Shown here: positions 1 through 6,429 of the stretch, in pieces
Numbering within the stretch: the first letter of the stretch is position 1
Layout: each line of letters starts with the position of its first letter
Assembly: GCA_011391835.1 (NCBI GenBank)
Contig: JAABPS010000133.1
Span: forward strand, 1-7,500
Direction: 5' to 3'
Source of the DNA: Desulfobacteraceae bacterium
GTDB lineage: Bacteria; Desulfobacterota; Desulfobacteria; Desulfobacterales; JAABPS01
Length of the DNA: 7,500 nt
Program-made: the position numbers and the translations under genes
Notes under the pieces: generated by a model
What the model was told of the DNA's origin: nothing
Database searches by the model: none
Seen by the model: the letters and a program-made list of their open reading frames with translations, nothing else

Positions 1-1
1 C

Positions 2-358
2 GAAGTCGTCCCAGATTGCGCCAAAGCCACGCTACAAGGCATTATCCGCGGCTATGTCGATCCGGACAGCGTTATTCATTCTGATGGCTGGCGTGGCTAT
101 AATGGCCTTGTTGACCTGGGTTATAAAAAGCATTATCGAGTCAACCATGGAGCGGATCAATTTGCTACCAAGACAAGTCATATTAACGGCATAGAGTCCT
201 TTTGGGCATTTGCCAAAGGTAGACTAACAAAGTTCTATGGAATCTCTGGTTCAACTTTTTATTTGCATTTAAAAGAATGTGAGTTTAGATTTAATTATCG
301 TAACCAAAATCTGTATAAAATGTTACTAAAAATGTTCAGAGAAAACCCTCTGTTTTAG
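2..358 (+). mobile_element. IS1595-family (ISXO2-like) transposase, 3' part
   Basis: This open frame enters from the left edge and runs 118 codons to a TAG. It has no start in the window, so the N-terminal part lies upstream. The translation carries the signature blocks of ISXO2-like transposases: a VIHSDGWRGY block around residues 24-33 with a catalytic Asp (residue 28), a YKKHYRVNH block, a HINGIESFWAFAKGRL block where the third catalytic position lies, and a C-terminal FRFNYRNQNLY segment ending in RENPLF. Such enzymes move IS1595 elements by cut-and-paste DDE/DDN chemistry. The visible part has no internal stop or frameshift, so the copy may be intact, but only the C-terminal portion can be judged. 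It reads toward fabD and its stop lies in the presumed element end. The family call is firm; the activity of the copy is not known. Confidence 0.88.
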
Positions 359-367
359 TCAAGACCC
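349..367. repeat. Probable right terminal inverted repeat of the IS1595-type element
   Basis: The transposase stop codon is embedded in the sequence CTGTTTTAGTCAAGACCC, which read from the other strand begins GGGTCTTGACT. IS1595-type elements commonly begin with a short G-run, and their transposase gene often ends in or beside the terminal repeat. The next eight bases (368-375, ATTTAAAA) would fit the 8-bp target duplications usual for this family. The left end is outside the window, so the repeat cannot be confirmed; the boundary is inferred. Confidence 0.4.
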
Positions 368-380
368 ATTTAAAAAAATC

Positions 381-388
381 AAAGGAGG
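381..388 (+). promoter_or_regulatory. Strong ribosome binding site of fabD
   Basis: AAAGGAGG lies six bases before a TTG codon at 395. It is a near-perfect Shine-Dalgarno match and fixes TTG as the fabD start, since the protein from that codon begins with the family N-terminus KKAVFLFPGQGAQ. It lies about 13 bases after the presumed end of the IS element, so the insertion spared the translation signal. Confidence 0.85.
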
Positions 389-394
389 TTTAGA

Positions 395-1333
395 TTGAAA
401 AAAGCAGTGTTTCTTTTTCCGGGCCAGGGTGCGCAATCGGTTGGCATGGGACATGATTTTTATCAGGAATTTGATTTTGTCAGGGAACTTTTTGACATGG
501 CCTCGGACATTTCAAAAATAAATTTATCCAAACTTTGCTTTAACGGCCCCATGGAAGATCTGACCATGACCGTTCATCTTCAGCCGGCAGTCACAGCCGT
601 AAGCCTTGCCTGCCTGATGGCAGTTGAAAAAGAGGATATTTGGCCGGATTACTGCGCTGGGCATAGCCTGGGTGAATACAGCGCCCTGTGCGCTGCGGGT
701 ATTGTTTCGAAGGAAAATACCTTACGGCTGGTGTTTAAAAGAGGCGAATTGATGCACCGGGAGTCTGTAAAACATGTGGGCACCATGCATGCGATTCTGG
801 GTCTTACCATTGACGCAGTAGAGGCGCTGGTGAAGGAAGTCCAGAAAGACAGAGGGGTGTCTGTGGCCAACCATAACGCTGTTACTCAGATTGTCATTAC
901 CGGTGTTCCCGATCAGGTGAATAAGGTCTCATCCCTTGCGGTTTCAAAAGGCGCAAAGGCGATTCCCTTAAAAGTGAGCGGTGCGTGGCATAGTGAATTG
1001 ATGCGAGGAGCGGAAAAGGATTTTGCTGAATTTGTTCACACCATTGATTTCACGAAACCGAAAAAACCGGTTATTCATAATGTGACGGCCGATACAGCCA
1101 ATGATCCGGCGGAGATACAGAAAATCATGGTCAAGCAGCTTTGCAGCCCGGTTAAATGGTATGATTCCATGCAAAAGCTTGTGAATGAAGAGGTCGAGGT
1201 ATTTGCGGAGATTGGGCCGGGGACTGTTTTAGCGGGTATTTTAAAAAAAACGATGCCCGCGGATTACCCATACAAAGTTTATAATATCAGCAGCTTAAAA
1301 TCATTTGAAACCTTTCTGAAAGATGTTTCGTAA
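395..1333 (+). CDS. fabD: Malonyl-CoA:ACP transacylase (FabD)
   Basis: This cytoplasmic enzyme moves malonyl groups from CoA to acyl carrier protein, supplying the extender unit for type II fatty acid synthesis. The protein has 312 residues, the normal length. The N-terminal FPGQGAQ (residues 8-14) contributes to the oxyanion hole. GHSLGEY (89-95) carries the nucleophile Ser91. Arg116 in KRGELM is the malonyl carboxylate binder, His199 in GAWHSELM completes the Ser-His pair, and Gln248 in QLCSPVKW is the conserved late active-site residue. Translation starts at TTG behind a strong Shine-Dalgarno sequence. In many bacteria fabD sits between fabH and fabG; here an IS1595-type element lies directly upstream and dksA follows after 118 bases, so neither usual neighbour is visible. 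Its promoter must lie in or beyond the IS. Nothing suggests decay of the gene. Confidence 0.97.
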   Translation: MKKAVFLFPGQGAQSVGMGHDFYQEFDFVRELFDMASDISKINLSKLCFNGPMEDLTMTVHLQPAVTAVSLACLMAVEKEDIWPDYCAGHSLGEYSALCAAGIVSKENTLRLVFKRGELMHRESVKHVGTMHAILGLTIDAVEALVKEVQKDRGVSVANHNAVTQIVITGVPDQVNKVSSLAVSKGAKAIPLKVSGAWHSELMRGAEKDFAEFVHTIDFTKPKKPVIHNVTADTANDPAEIQKIMVKQLCSPVKWYDSMQKLVNEEVEVFAEIGPGTVLAGILKKTMPADYPYKVYNISSLKSFETFLKDVS

Positions 1334-1451
1334 TGCTGATTTGAACGGGTTGTGTTTATTTTTATTTTGTTCTTTACATGAAAATTTGGTTGTGGTAATT
1401 TGCCCATTTTTGAAATTTATTATGAATCGGGGGAGGGGTTAAGCAACTATC
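1334..1451 (+). promoter_or_regulatory. fabD-dksA intergenic region with a possible weak sigma-70 promoter
   Basis: This 118-base, T-rich gap has no GC-rich hairpin with a T-run, so I see no intrinsic terminator after fabD. A candidate promoter is TTTACA at 1373-1378, a 17-base spacer and TAATTT at 1396-1401, with an upstream TG (1393-1394) in the extended -10 position. The -10 hexamer matches the consensus poorly. The purine-rich GGGGGAGGGG at 1429-1438 is the likely ribosome binding site of dksA. Its spacing to the ATG (13 bases) is long, but a TAA at 1440-1442 in the same frame rules out an earlier start. Confidence 0.3.
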
Positions 1452-1814
1452 ATGAAAAAGAAGGATGTCCAATATTTCAAAGAGCTTATGGAAGGCAGGC
1501 TTGAAGATTTGCTGGGCCGGGCCGATGATACGGTATCGGACATGACTGACTCAAAAGAAAATTTTCCTGACCCAACTGATCGTGCAAGCCTTGAATCTGA
1601 TAGGAATTTTTTGCTTCGTATCCGAGATAGAGAGAGTAAACTTATCAACAAAATCAGGCAGGCCCTTGAGCGCATTGAAAATGATACCTTCGGAATATGT
1701 GAAACCTGCGGAGAGGAAATTTCAATTAAGCGGCTCAAAGCCAGGCCTGTGACGTCACAATGCATTGATTGTAAATCCAAAGAGGAGGCTTTAGAAAAAG
1801 CCCTTGGATTATAA
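1452..1814 (+). CDS. dksA: DksA/TraR-family zinc-finger transcription regulator, short form
   Basis: DksA-type proteins bind in the secondary channel of RNA polymerase and, with ppGpp, reset promoter choice during starvation. This protein has 120 residues, against about 150 in E. coli DksA. It keeps the core: a predicted helical hairpin (about residues 1-75), the DPTDRAS tip motif at 40-46 (matching the DxxDxA tip, Asp40/Asp43/Ala45), and a C4 zinc finger with Cys83, Cys86, Cys104 and Cys107. With both the tip acids and all four cysteines present, it looks able to act as a true DksA rather than a TraR-like minimal factor; this is inference. Alternatively it could be one of several DksA paralogues in the genome. 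The start is fixed by an in-frame stop at 1440-1442. The end overlaps the next gene by 11 bases. Confidence 0.88.
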   Translation: MKKKDVQYFKELMEGRLEDLLGRADDTVSDMTDSKENFPDPTDRASLESDRNFLLRIRDRESKLINKIRQALERIENDTFGICETCGEEISIKRLKARPVTSQCIDCKSKEEALEKALGL

Positions 1815-2688
1815 TACACGTGCGGGTATAGATCTTCATATTCATTCAACTGCCTCTGATGGAACGTTTTCCCCTGAGCACATTCTTGCCCAGGCGGTGG
1901 ATTCTCATATTGCGGCGATCGCCATCACGGATCATGATACCATCAGCGGTTCGAAAGAGGCCATCCGGATCGGCCCTCCGCCTGAAGTTAAATTTCTGAC
2001 AGGAGTTGAAATAAGCGTCAATCCTCCTGCTTCCTTTCCCTGTTCAGGCAGTTTTCATATTTTGGGATACGCCATTGATCTTGAACACCCTGCACTCAAC
2101 CAGATGCTGGAAGAACTTCAGCAGGCCAGGAAAAATCGAAACCCGCGAATTCTTCAGACATTAAAGGAACTGGGCATGCCGCTTGCCATGGATGATGTTA
2201 TGGCTGAAACAGGTAAAGGCCAGATGGGGCGTCCGCATATTGCTCAGGCGATGGTCGCCCGGGGATATGTGGCATCGATTAATGAGGCCTTTGATACATA
2301 TCTGGGAAAGGGAAAGCCTGCCTATGTTGATAAATACCGGATGGAGTGTGATCAGGCCATTGCGCTCATCTGCAACGCGGGCGGAATTCCTGTTCTGGCA
2401 CATCCGGGGCTGGTTGAACCAACGACTGATTTGCCTTTTGATCATTTGATTCAAATTTTAAAGTCAATGGGGCTTAAAGGAATTGAGGTCTATTATCCGG
2501 AGCATACGCCAGAATCCGTAGCCGAATATGCTGCCATGGCGGATCAATACAATCTGCTGATGACAGGGGGTACGGATTTTCATGGTTCGTTGAAACCCGA
2601 TTTAAAAATGGGTTATGGAAAAGGCGATTTTTTTGTGCCGTACGCTCTATACGATAAACTCATGGATGCAGCATCCAGCCCGCACTAA
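1804..2688 (+). CDS. PHP-domain phosphoesterase, TrpH/RNase AM (YciV) type
   Basis: PHP proteins of this group are metal-dependent cytoplasmic phosphoesterases. Characterised relatives (E. coli YciV/RNase AM and the C. violaceum enzyme) hydrolyse 3',5'-nucleoside bisphosphates such as pAp and digest short RNA 5' to 3'. The 294-residue protein shows the metal ligands in order: HIHSTASDG (His12, His14, Asp19), ITDHDT (Asp43, His44), GVEIS (Glu69), a GRPHIA block (His145), LAHPG (His200) and GGTDFHG (Asp258, His260). The start is TTG at 1804; a stop at 1792-1794 in this frame leaves no credible alternative. It lies inside dksA, with GAGGAGG at 1782-1788 as a rather distant ribosome binding site (15 bases), so translation is probably coupled to dksA. 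Adjacency to rnc fits an RNA-turnover job. The exact substrate cannot be read from the sequence. Confidence 0.85.
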   Translation: MDYNTRAGIDLHIHSTASDGTFSPEHILAQAVDSHIAAIAITDHDTISGSKEAIRIGPPPEVKFLTGVEISVNPPASFPCSGSFHILGYAIDLEHPALNQMLEELQQARKNRNPRILQTLKELGMPLAMDDVMAETGKGQMGRPHIAQAMVARGYVASINEAFDTYLGKGKPAYVDKYRMECDQAIALICNAGGIPVLAHPGLVEPTTDLPFDHLIQILKSMGLKGIEVYYPEHTPESVAEYAAMADQYNLLMTGGTDFHGSLKPDLKMGYGKGDFFVPYALYDKLMDAASSPH

Positions 2689-2692
2689 ACCC

Positions 2693-3463
2693 ATGAAAAA
2701 AAAATCCTCTCCTGATGCATATAATACCATAGAGGCTCATCCTGTATGCAATGATGTACCTCTGTCTGTATCTTTATTTGAACACAACTTGAAGTATCAT
2801 TTTAAGAATATTGGCCTGCTTGAAGAAGCGCTGCGGCACAGCTCATTTGTCAATGAGCATCCGGAATCAGCCATGCAGGATAATGAGCGTCTGGAATTTC
2901 TGGGGGATGCGGTGCTGAACCTGGCTGTTGGACATATGTTAATGAACCGCTACCCGGAGTTAACCGAGGGAGATCTTTCACGAACCCGGGCAGGCCTGGT
3001 CAATGAAACACAGCTTTCTGAAATAGCGCGCAATATAAATATGGGAGCTTTTATCCGGCTGGGCAAGGGAGAGCGGCAGACAGAGGGGATGGAGAAAAAA
3101 TCGATATTAGCCAATACCTTTGAAGCGGTGATTGCGGCCATCTATTTAGACGGCGGCCTGGATGCGGTTTTTGATGTTATTGATTCTCATTTCTCCATGC
3201 TGTCTGATCCGATTGTACCGCAAAGCGTTCATCTGGATTATAAAAGCCGTCTCCAGGAACTGGTTCAGATGAAGCAGGGGGATGAAATGCCTCTGTATGA
3301 TGTAATCCATGAGACCGGGCCGGATCATGACAAGACATTTTCAGTGCAGGTATCTGTATGCGGTATCACCACAACAGGCACGGGAAAAAGCAAGAAGCTT
3401 GCAGAACAGGACGCAGCGCAAAAAGCGCTTGAATTGCTGGCAAAAAATGCTACAGATGTCTGA
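2693..3463 (+). CDS. rnc: Ribonuclease III
   Basis: RNase III cuts double-stranded RNA, including the rRNA precursor stems and structured mRNAs. From the ATG at 2693 the protein has 256 residues: a low-complexity N-terminal extension of about 27, the catalytic domain, and a complete double-stranded RNA binding domain (about 181-251, with the GTGKSKKLAEQDAAQKAL helix). The signature NERLEFLGD occupies residues 64-72, with acidic Glu65, Glu68 and Asp72. The second catalytic block reads LANTFEA, with Asn141 where E. coli has Asp114, and the essential Glu144 is kept. The reading frame is open back to 2615, but 2693 is chosen because it follows the PHP stop by four bases and yields a normal length. 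There is no clear Shine-Dalgarno sequence, which suggests coupled translation. Confidence 0.95.
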   Translation: MKKKSSPDAYNTIEAHPVCNDVPLSVSLFEHNLKYHFKNIGLLEEALRHSSFVNEHPESAMQDNERLEFLGDAVLNLAVGHMLMNRYPELTEGDLSRTRAGLVNETQLSEIARNINMGAFIRLGKGERQTEGMEKKSILANTFEAVIAAIYLDGGLDAVFDVIDSHFSMLSDPIVPQSVHLDYKSRLQELVQMKQGDEMPLYDVIHETGPDHDKTFSVQVSVCGITTTGTGKSKKLAEQDAAQKALELLAKNATDV

Positions 3464-3515
3464 TGGCAGGCGTTTAACGAACACCGAAGCAATCCACCAC
3501 AGCCCTCAAAACAAT

Positions 3516-4535
3516 ATGAATCGTCCCTTTATTATTCCTGTTTTTCTGCCGAATATGGGCTGCCCCCATCAGTGTGCATTCTGCAATCAACGCGCTATTA
3601 CTGGCGCTACCTCCAAATTTCCACCTGCACAGAATCTTCACAAAATGATCACCAGCTATTTGGCCCATAAGGGCAGCCACAGGGGGGATACGTTTATTGC
3701 CTTTTATGGCGGCAATTTTATGGGTATGGATCCAGAGCGCATGGGGATGATGCTTTCGCTGGCATCTGAATTTATAGAAAATGGACAGGCCGCAGGCATA
3801 CGGATGTCTACCCGGCCGGATACAATTACAGATGAAAATCTTTCATTGATACGGAATTATCCTGTTTCAACCATTGAGCTGGGAGTTCAATCCATGGATG
3901 ATCGGGTGCTGGAAGCCTCCTTACGGGGGCACAGGGCATCCGATACCATCACAGCAGTGAATCGGTTAAAAGAGGAGGGGTATGAAATCGGGTTGCAGAT
4001 GATGATTGGGCTTCCTGAAGACAACGACGACCGTGCGATTCAAACTGCCAGCGCAATCGCTGATCTTTCTCCTGATTTTGTGCGGGTTTACCCAACCGTT
4101 GTTCTGAAAAACAGTCTGCTGGCAACATGGTATAAACAGGGCGCTTATACGCCTCTGGAATTGGATGCCTGCGTAACGTTGGTCAAAAATATTTATTTGT
4201 TGTTTAAAGAAAAAAATATCCGGGTGATCCGCATGGGGCTTCAGGACACTGAAGATCTTATGAAGAATTCCTCCATTCTGGCAGGACCGTATCATCCTGC
4301 ATTCGGGCACCTGGTGTATTCGGAAATATTTTTAGATGCGGCCATTGCTCTCATTGAATCCCATACGCTTAGTCGGGACACGGTAATTCTTAAGGTGAGG
4401 CCAGAGAATATTTCCATGATGAGAGGGTTAAACAACAAGAATACCAGAATTCTTAAAAACCGGTTTAACGTGAAAACACTGAAGATCGTTCCTGATTCAA
4501 CAATGAATGGCGATCATCTGGTAACCATCAAATAG
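3516..4535 (+). CDS. Radical SAM protein, Elp3-like core (COG1243-like), substrate unknown
   Basis: A CxxxCxxC motif in GCPHQCAFC (Cys16, Cys20, Cys23) binds the 4Fe-4S cluster that splits S-adenosylmethionine. Further radical SAM elements follow: FYGGNF (SAM-contact loop, residues 63-68), STRPD (98-102), IELGVQSMDD (from 120) and IGLPED (164-169). The C-terminal part holds RMGLQ (239-243) and YHPAFGHLV (259-267). The order resembles the radical SAM half of Elp3, the tRNA wobble-uridine modifier, but no acetyltransferase domain follows, so the reaction is not known. With the ATG at 3516 the protein has 339 residues and begins MNRPFIIPVFLP, as relatives do. An in-frame ATG at 3456 would give 359 residues, overlapping rnc by eight bases. 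Neither start has a clear ribosome binding site. The place after rnc hints at RNA modification; this is inference. Confidence 0.82.
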   Translation: MNRPFIIPVFLPNMGCPHQCAFCNQRAITGATSKFPPAQNLHKMITSYLAHKGSHRGDTFIAFYGGNFMGMDPERMGMMLSLASEFIENGQAAGIRMSTRPDTITDENLSLIRNYPVSTIELGVQSMDDRVLEASLRGHRASDTITAVNRLKEEGYEIGLQMMIGLPEDNDDRAIQTASAIADLSPDFVRVYPTVVLKNSLLATWYKQGAYTPLELDACVTLVKNIYLLFKEKNIRVIRMGLQDTEDLMKNSSILAGPYHPAFGHLVYSEIFLDAAIALIESHTLSRDTVILKVRPENISMMRGLNNKNTRILKNRFNVKTLKIVPDSTMNGDHLVTIK

Positions 4536-4556
4536 ATGCGAGAAGAAGAACTTGAC

Positions 4557-4585
4557 TTGACACATAGAGAGAATTTCTTTATAAA
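4557..4585 (+). promoter_or_regulatory. Strong sigma-70 promoter for the LPS-core operon
   Basis: A perfect -35 hexamer TTGACA (4557-4562) is followed by a 17-base spacer and TATAAA (4580-4585), one base from the -10 consensus. Transcription would begin near 4592, about 125 bases before the first heptosyltransferase gene. The match and spacing are the best in the window and suit constitutive expression of cell-envelope genes. It is a sequence match only. Confidence 0.72.
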
Positions 4586-4689
4586 TTCGATAGTTCAATA
4601 TATTAGAATTCTGGATTCAATTCAGGAACCCTTTATCGTAAATACATGATACACAGGAGCTATAGACAAATTCCTACACTGCTCCCTGC

Positions 4690-4707
4690 CTCCCGGCAAT
4701 TCGGGAG
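4690..4707 (+). promoter_or_regulatory. Leader hairpin that includes the likely Shine-Dalgarno sequence
   Basis: CTCCCG (4690-4695) and CGGGAG (4702-4707) form a perfect six-base-pair GC-rich stem around the loop GCAATT. The 3' arm contains GGGAG, the only good Shine-Dalgarno candidate for the ATG at 4719 (11 bases away). No T-run follows, so it is not an intrinsic terminator. Folding would hide the ribosome binding site, a simple way to limit translation; this role is inferred. Confidence 0.5.
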
Positions 4708-4718
4708 AAACGGATGAA

Positions 4719-5726
4719 ATGAAAATCCTTCTGGTTCAAACAAGTTTCCTTGGCGATACCATCCTGTCCACCCCTGTGATTGCAGGTTTAAAAAAGATAT
4801 ATCCAGATGGGAAGATATGGATGATGACCACGCCGCTGTCCTCGCAGCTCGTCCAGCGGGATCCTCTACTGGAGGGTGTGATTGCCTTTGATAAGCGGGG
4901 CAATGACGCTGGATTGGGCGGCATGCTTAAAATGAGACGAACGATCACACGCATGAATTTTGATGTGGTCTATTCGCTTCATCGTTCCTTTCGGACCTCC
5001 ATGTTGCTCTGGCTGTGCCATATACCGAAGCGTATCGGTTTTAAGAATGCAAGGTTCAGCAGGGTATATCACCAGATATGCAAACGAAATCCAAAGGATC
5101 ATGATGTGATTCGAAATCTTTTCATTCTGTCAACCAGCGCCTCGCTGGATTCACTTGACACCACGCTCAGACTTTTCGCACCGCCAAAAGAAGATGTTGA
5201 TGCAGATGTAGTAAACAGCCTGTCAACATTAAGTCAATATGTGGTTATGATTCCAGGAAGTGCCTGGAAAACCAAAATGTGGCACTGGCAAGGCTACCGG
5301 GAAGTGGCGAAATATTTTTTAGATAAAGGATATGCGGTAGTTCTTCTGGGCGCCCTGTCGGATAAAACAGTAAACGACAAGGTGTCCAATGGATTAAACG
5401 TTTTTGATTTTGCAGGGAAATCAATCCCAGATGCCATGTATATTGTCAAAAATGCACGTCTGGTCATCTGCAATGACAGCATGGCCCTTCACATGGCCTC
5501 GGCCTTTAAAGTGCCCAATGTCGCAATATTTTGCGCCACGTCACCTGAATTCGGATTCGCGCCCTGGGAAAATAATGCCCGTGTGGTTGAAAAAACAGAT
5601 CTTTCCTGTAAACCCTGCCATCGGCATGGAAAACAGATCTGCCCAACTGGCACAGAGGCCTGCATGAATGATCTATCGCATGAAGAAGTCATCGAAGCAG
5701 CGCGCAAACTGCTGAACATCCAATGA
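4719..5726 (+). CDS. waaF: GT9-family lipopolysaccharide heptosyltransferase II-like protein
   Basis: GT9 enzymes transfer L-glycero-D-manno-heptose from an ADP-sugar onto the LPS inner core at the cytoplasmic face of the inner membrane. The 335-residue protein begins directly with the first Rossmann strand, MKILLVQTSFLGDTILSTP, with Asp13 at the position of the family catalytic acid. The second domain has the nucleotide-sugar block IPGSAWKTKMW (178-188, Lys184 and Lys186) and CNDSMALHMASA (251-262, Asp253, Ser254, His258). The tail has a cysteine cluster, Cys297, Cys300, Cys308 and Cys315. Overall it resembles WaaF; exact acceptor and order cannot be proved, so the symbol is tentative. It is the first gene of the LPS block, behind the promoter at 4557 and a structured leader, and its stop overlaps the Kdo kinase start (ATGA). 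Confidence 0.82.
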   Translation: MKILLVQTSFLGDTILSTPVIAGLKKIYPDGKIWMMTTPLSSQLVQRDPLLEGVIAFDKRGNDAGLGGMLKMRRTITRMNFDVVYSLHRSFRTSMLLWLCHIPKRIGFKNARFSRVYHQICKRNPKDHDVIRNLFILSTSASLDSLDTTLRLFAPPKEDVDADVVNSLSTLSQYVVMIPGSAWKTKMWHWQGYREVAKYFLDKGYAVVLLGALSDKTVNDKVSNGLNVFDFAGKSIPDAMYIVKNARLVICNDSMALHMASAFKVPNVAIFCATSPEFGFAPWENNARVVEKTDLSCKPCHRHGKQICPTGTEACMNDLSHEEVIEAARKLLNIQ

Positions 5727-6424
5727 GTATGTTAATAAAAAAATATCATTCATACAGATTCGGTTCGTCATCTGATTTTTCAGATCAACAGCTAACGATG
5801 CTGGTGGATCTTTTCAAGCGGCACCCTGGCCCTTCGGATTCAGTGCTTGGAGGCAGGGGTTCCATTGGCACAGCAGAAGTCCAGGGTCTGGGTCAGGTTG
5901 TTGTAAAACAGTATTTTCGTGGCGGCGTGATCCGGTTTTTTAATAAACAGAGATATTTCAAATGGGGAAAGACCCGGGGGCAGATGGAATATGAAGTATT
6001 GCAGACCGTCAAAAATATCGGTGTCAATGCCCCAGACCCCATTGCGTATGCGTATCAGGGATTTCCTTTTTACAAGGCATGGCTGGTTACCCGAAAAATT
6101 GATACTCATGAATCCCTGGCGGAGCTCGCGATCTCGGATGCAAAACATGCTTGCATCGTTATGGAAAATGTGATTGAACAGCTCTCTTTGCTTATTAAGA
6201 ATAAAATTTTGCATGTTGATTTACACCCGGGCAATGTGCTGGTGGACAGCAAAAATCAAATTCATTTCATCGACTTCGATAAAGGGCGGCTCTATACAGG
6301 AGCGCTTCGCCATCTGGCGGATCGATACATGTCGCGATGGAAACGCGCGGTTGTGAAGCATAGGCTGCCGGATATGCTTTGGGAAATGATGGATACAAAA
6401 CTTAAAACCGTTTTTACCGTATAA
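5723..6424 (+). CDS. kdkA: 3-deoxy-D-manno-octulosonic acid (Kdo) kinase, KdkA/WaaP family
   Basis: KdkA phosphorylates the Kdo residue next to lipid A using ATP; the phosphate strengthens the outer membrane through divalent cations. The 233-residue protein is about the length of known KdkA (roughly 235-240). It shows a small kinase-like fold: a glycine loop GGRGSIG (43-49), Lys62 in VVKQYFRGG (a block close to the KdkA LRHYRRGG block), a Glu in QMEYEVL (87-93), the catalytic loop HVDLHPGNVL (164-173, Asp166, Asn171) and metal-binding IDFDKGR (183-189, Asp184). No membrane segment is seen. The start overlaps the preceding stop as ATGA with no separate ribosome binding site, so translation is coupled. 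WaaP-type heptose kinase is the main alternative; the RGG block and length favour Kdo. Confidence 0.8.
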   Translation: MSMLIKKYHSYRFGSSSDFSDQQLTMLVDLFKRHPGPSDSVLGGRGSIGTAEVQGLGQVVVKQYFRGGVIRFFNKQRYFKWGKTRGQMEYEVLQTVKNIGVNAPDPIAYAYQGFPFYKAWLVTRKIDTHESLAELAISDAKHACIVMENVIEQLSLLIKNKILHVDLHPGNVLVDSKNQIHFIDFDKGRLYTGALRHLADRYMSRWKRAVVKHRLPDMLWEMMDTKLKTVFTV

Positions 6425-6429
6425 ACTGG

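Larger units (their letters stand above)
4536..4718 (+). promoter_or_regulatory. Intergenic region and 5' leader of the LPS-core operon
   Basis: This 183-base gap separates the housekeeping block from the LPS-core genes and looks more AT-rich in its first half. It contains the promoter at 4557-4585, a leader of about 125 bases if transcription starts near 4592, and the hairpin at 4690-4707. No intrinsic terminator is visible for the upstream operon, so read-through from the radical SAM gene is possible. A 37-codon open frame (4536-4649) begins directly after the radical SAM stop, but it has no ribosome binding site and spans the promoter, so I do not call it a gene. Confidence 0.6.

Noticed and set aside
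337..356. CAGAG/CTCTG hairpin followed by TTTT at the transposase end, as a terminator
   Set aside because: The stem has only five pairs, the loop and flanks are A/T-rich, and the T-run is short. It overlaps the presumed terminal repeat and the stop codon, so chance or repeat structure is a better explanation.
1439..1849. 136-codon minus-strand open frame across dksA
   Set aside because: It lies opposite a well-supported dksA gene and encodes a serine-rich sequence typical of antisense shadow frames, with no recognisable motif.
2615..2692. Extended N-terminus of RNase III from an ATG at 2615
   Set aside because: It would overlap the PHP gene by 74 bases and add 26 residues unlike any RNase III. 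The ATG at 2693 fits length and gene spacing.
3309..3515. Radical SAM protein starting inside rnc at 3309
   Set aside because: The added residues are an out-of-frame reading of the RNase III RNA-binding domain. The family-like N-terminus begins at 3516.
3966..4310. 114-codon minus-strand open frame
   Set aside because: It is fully opposite the radical SAM gene and has no family features or ribosome binding site.
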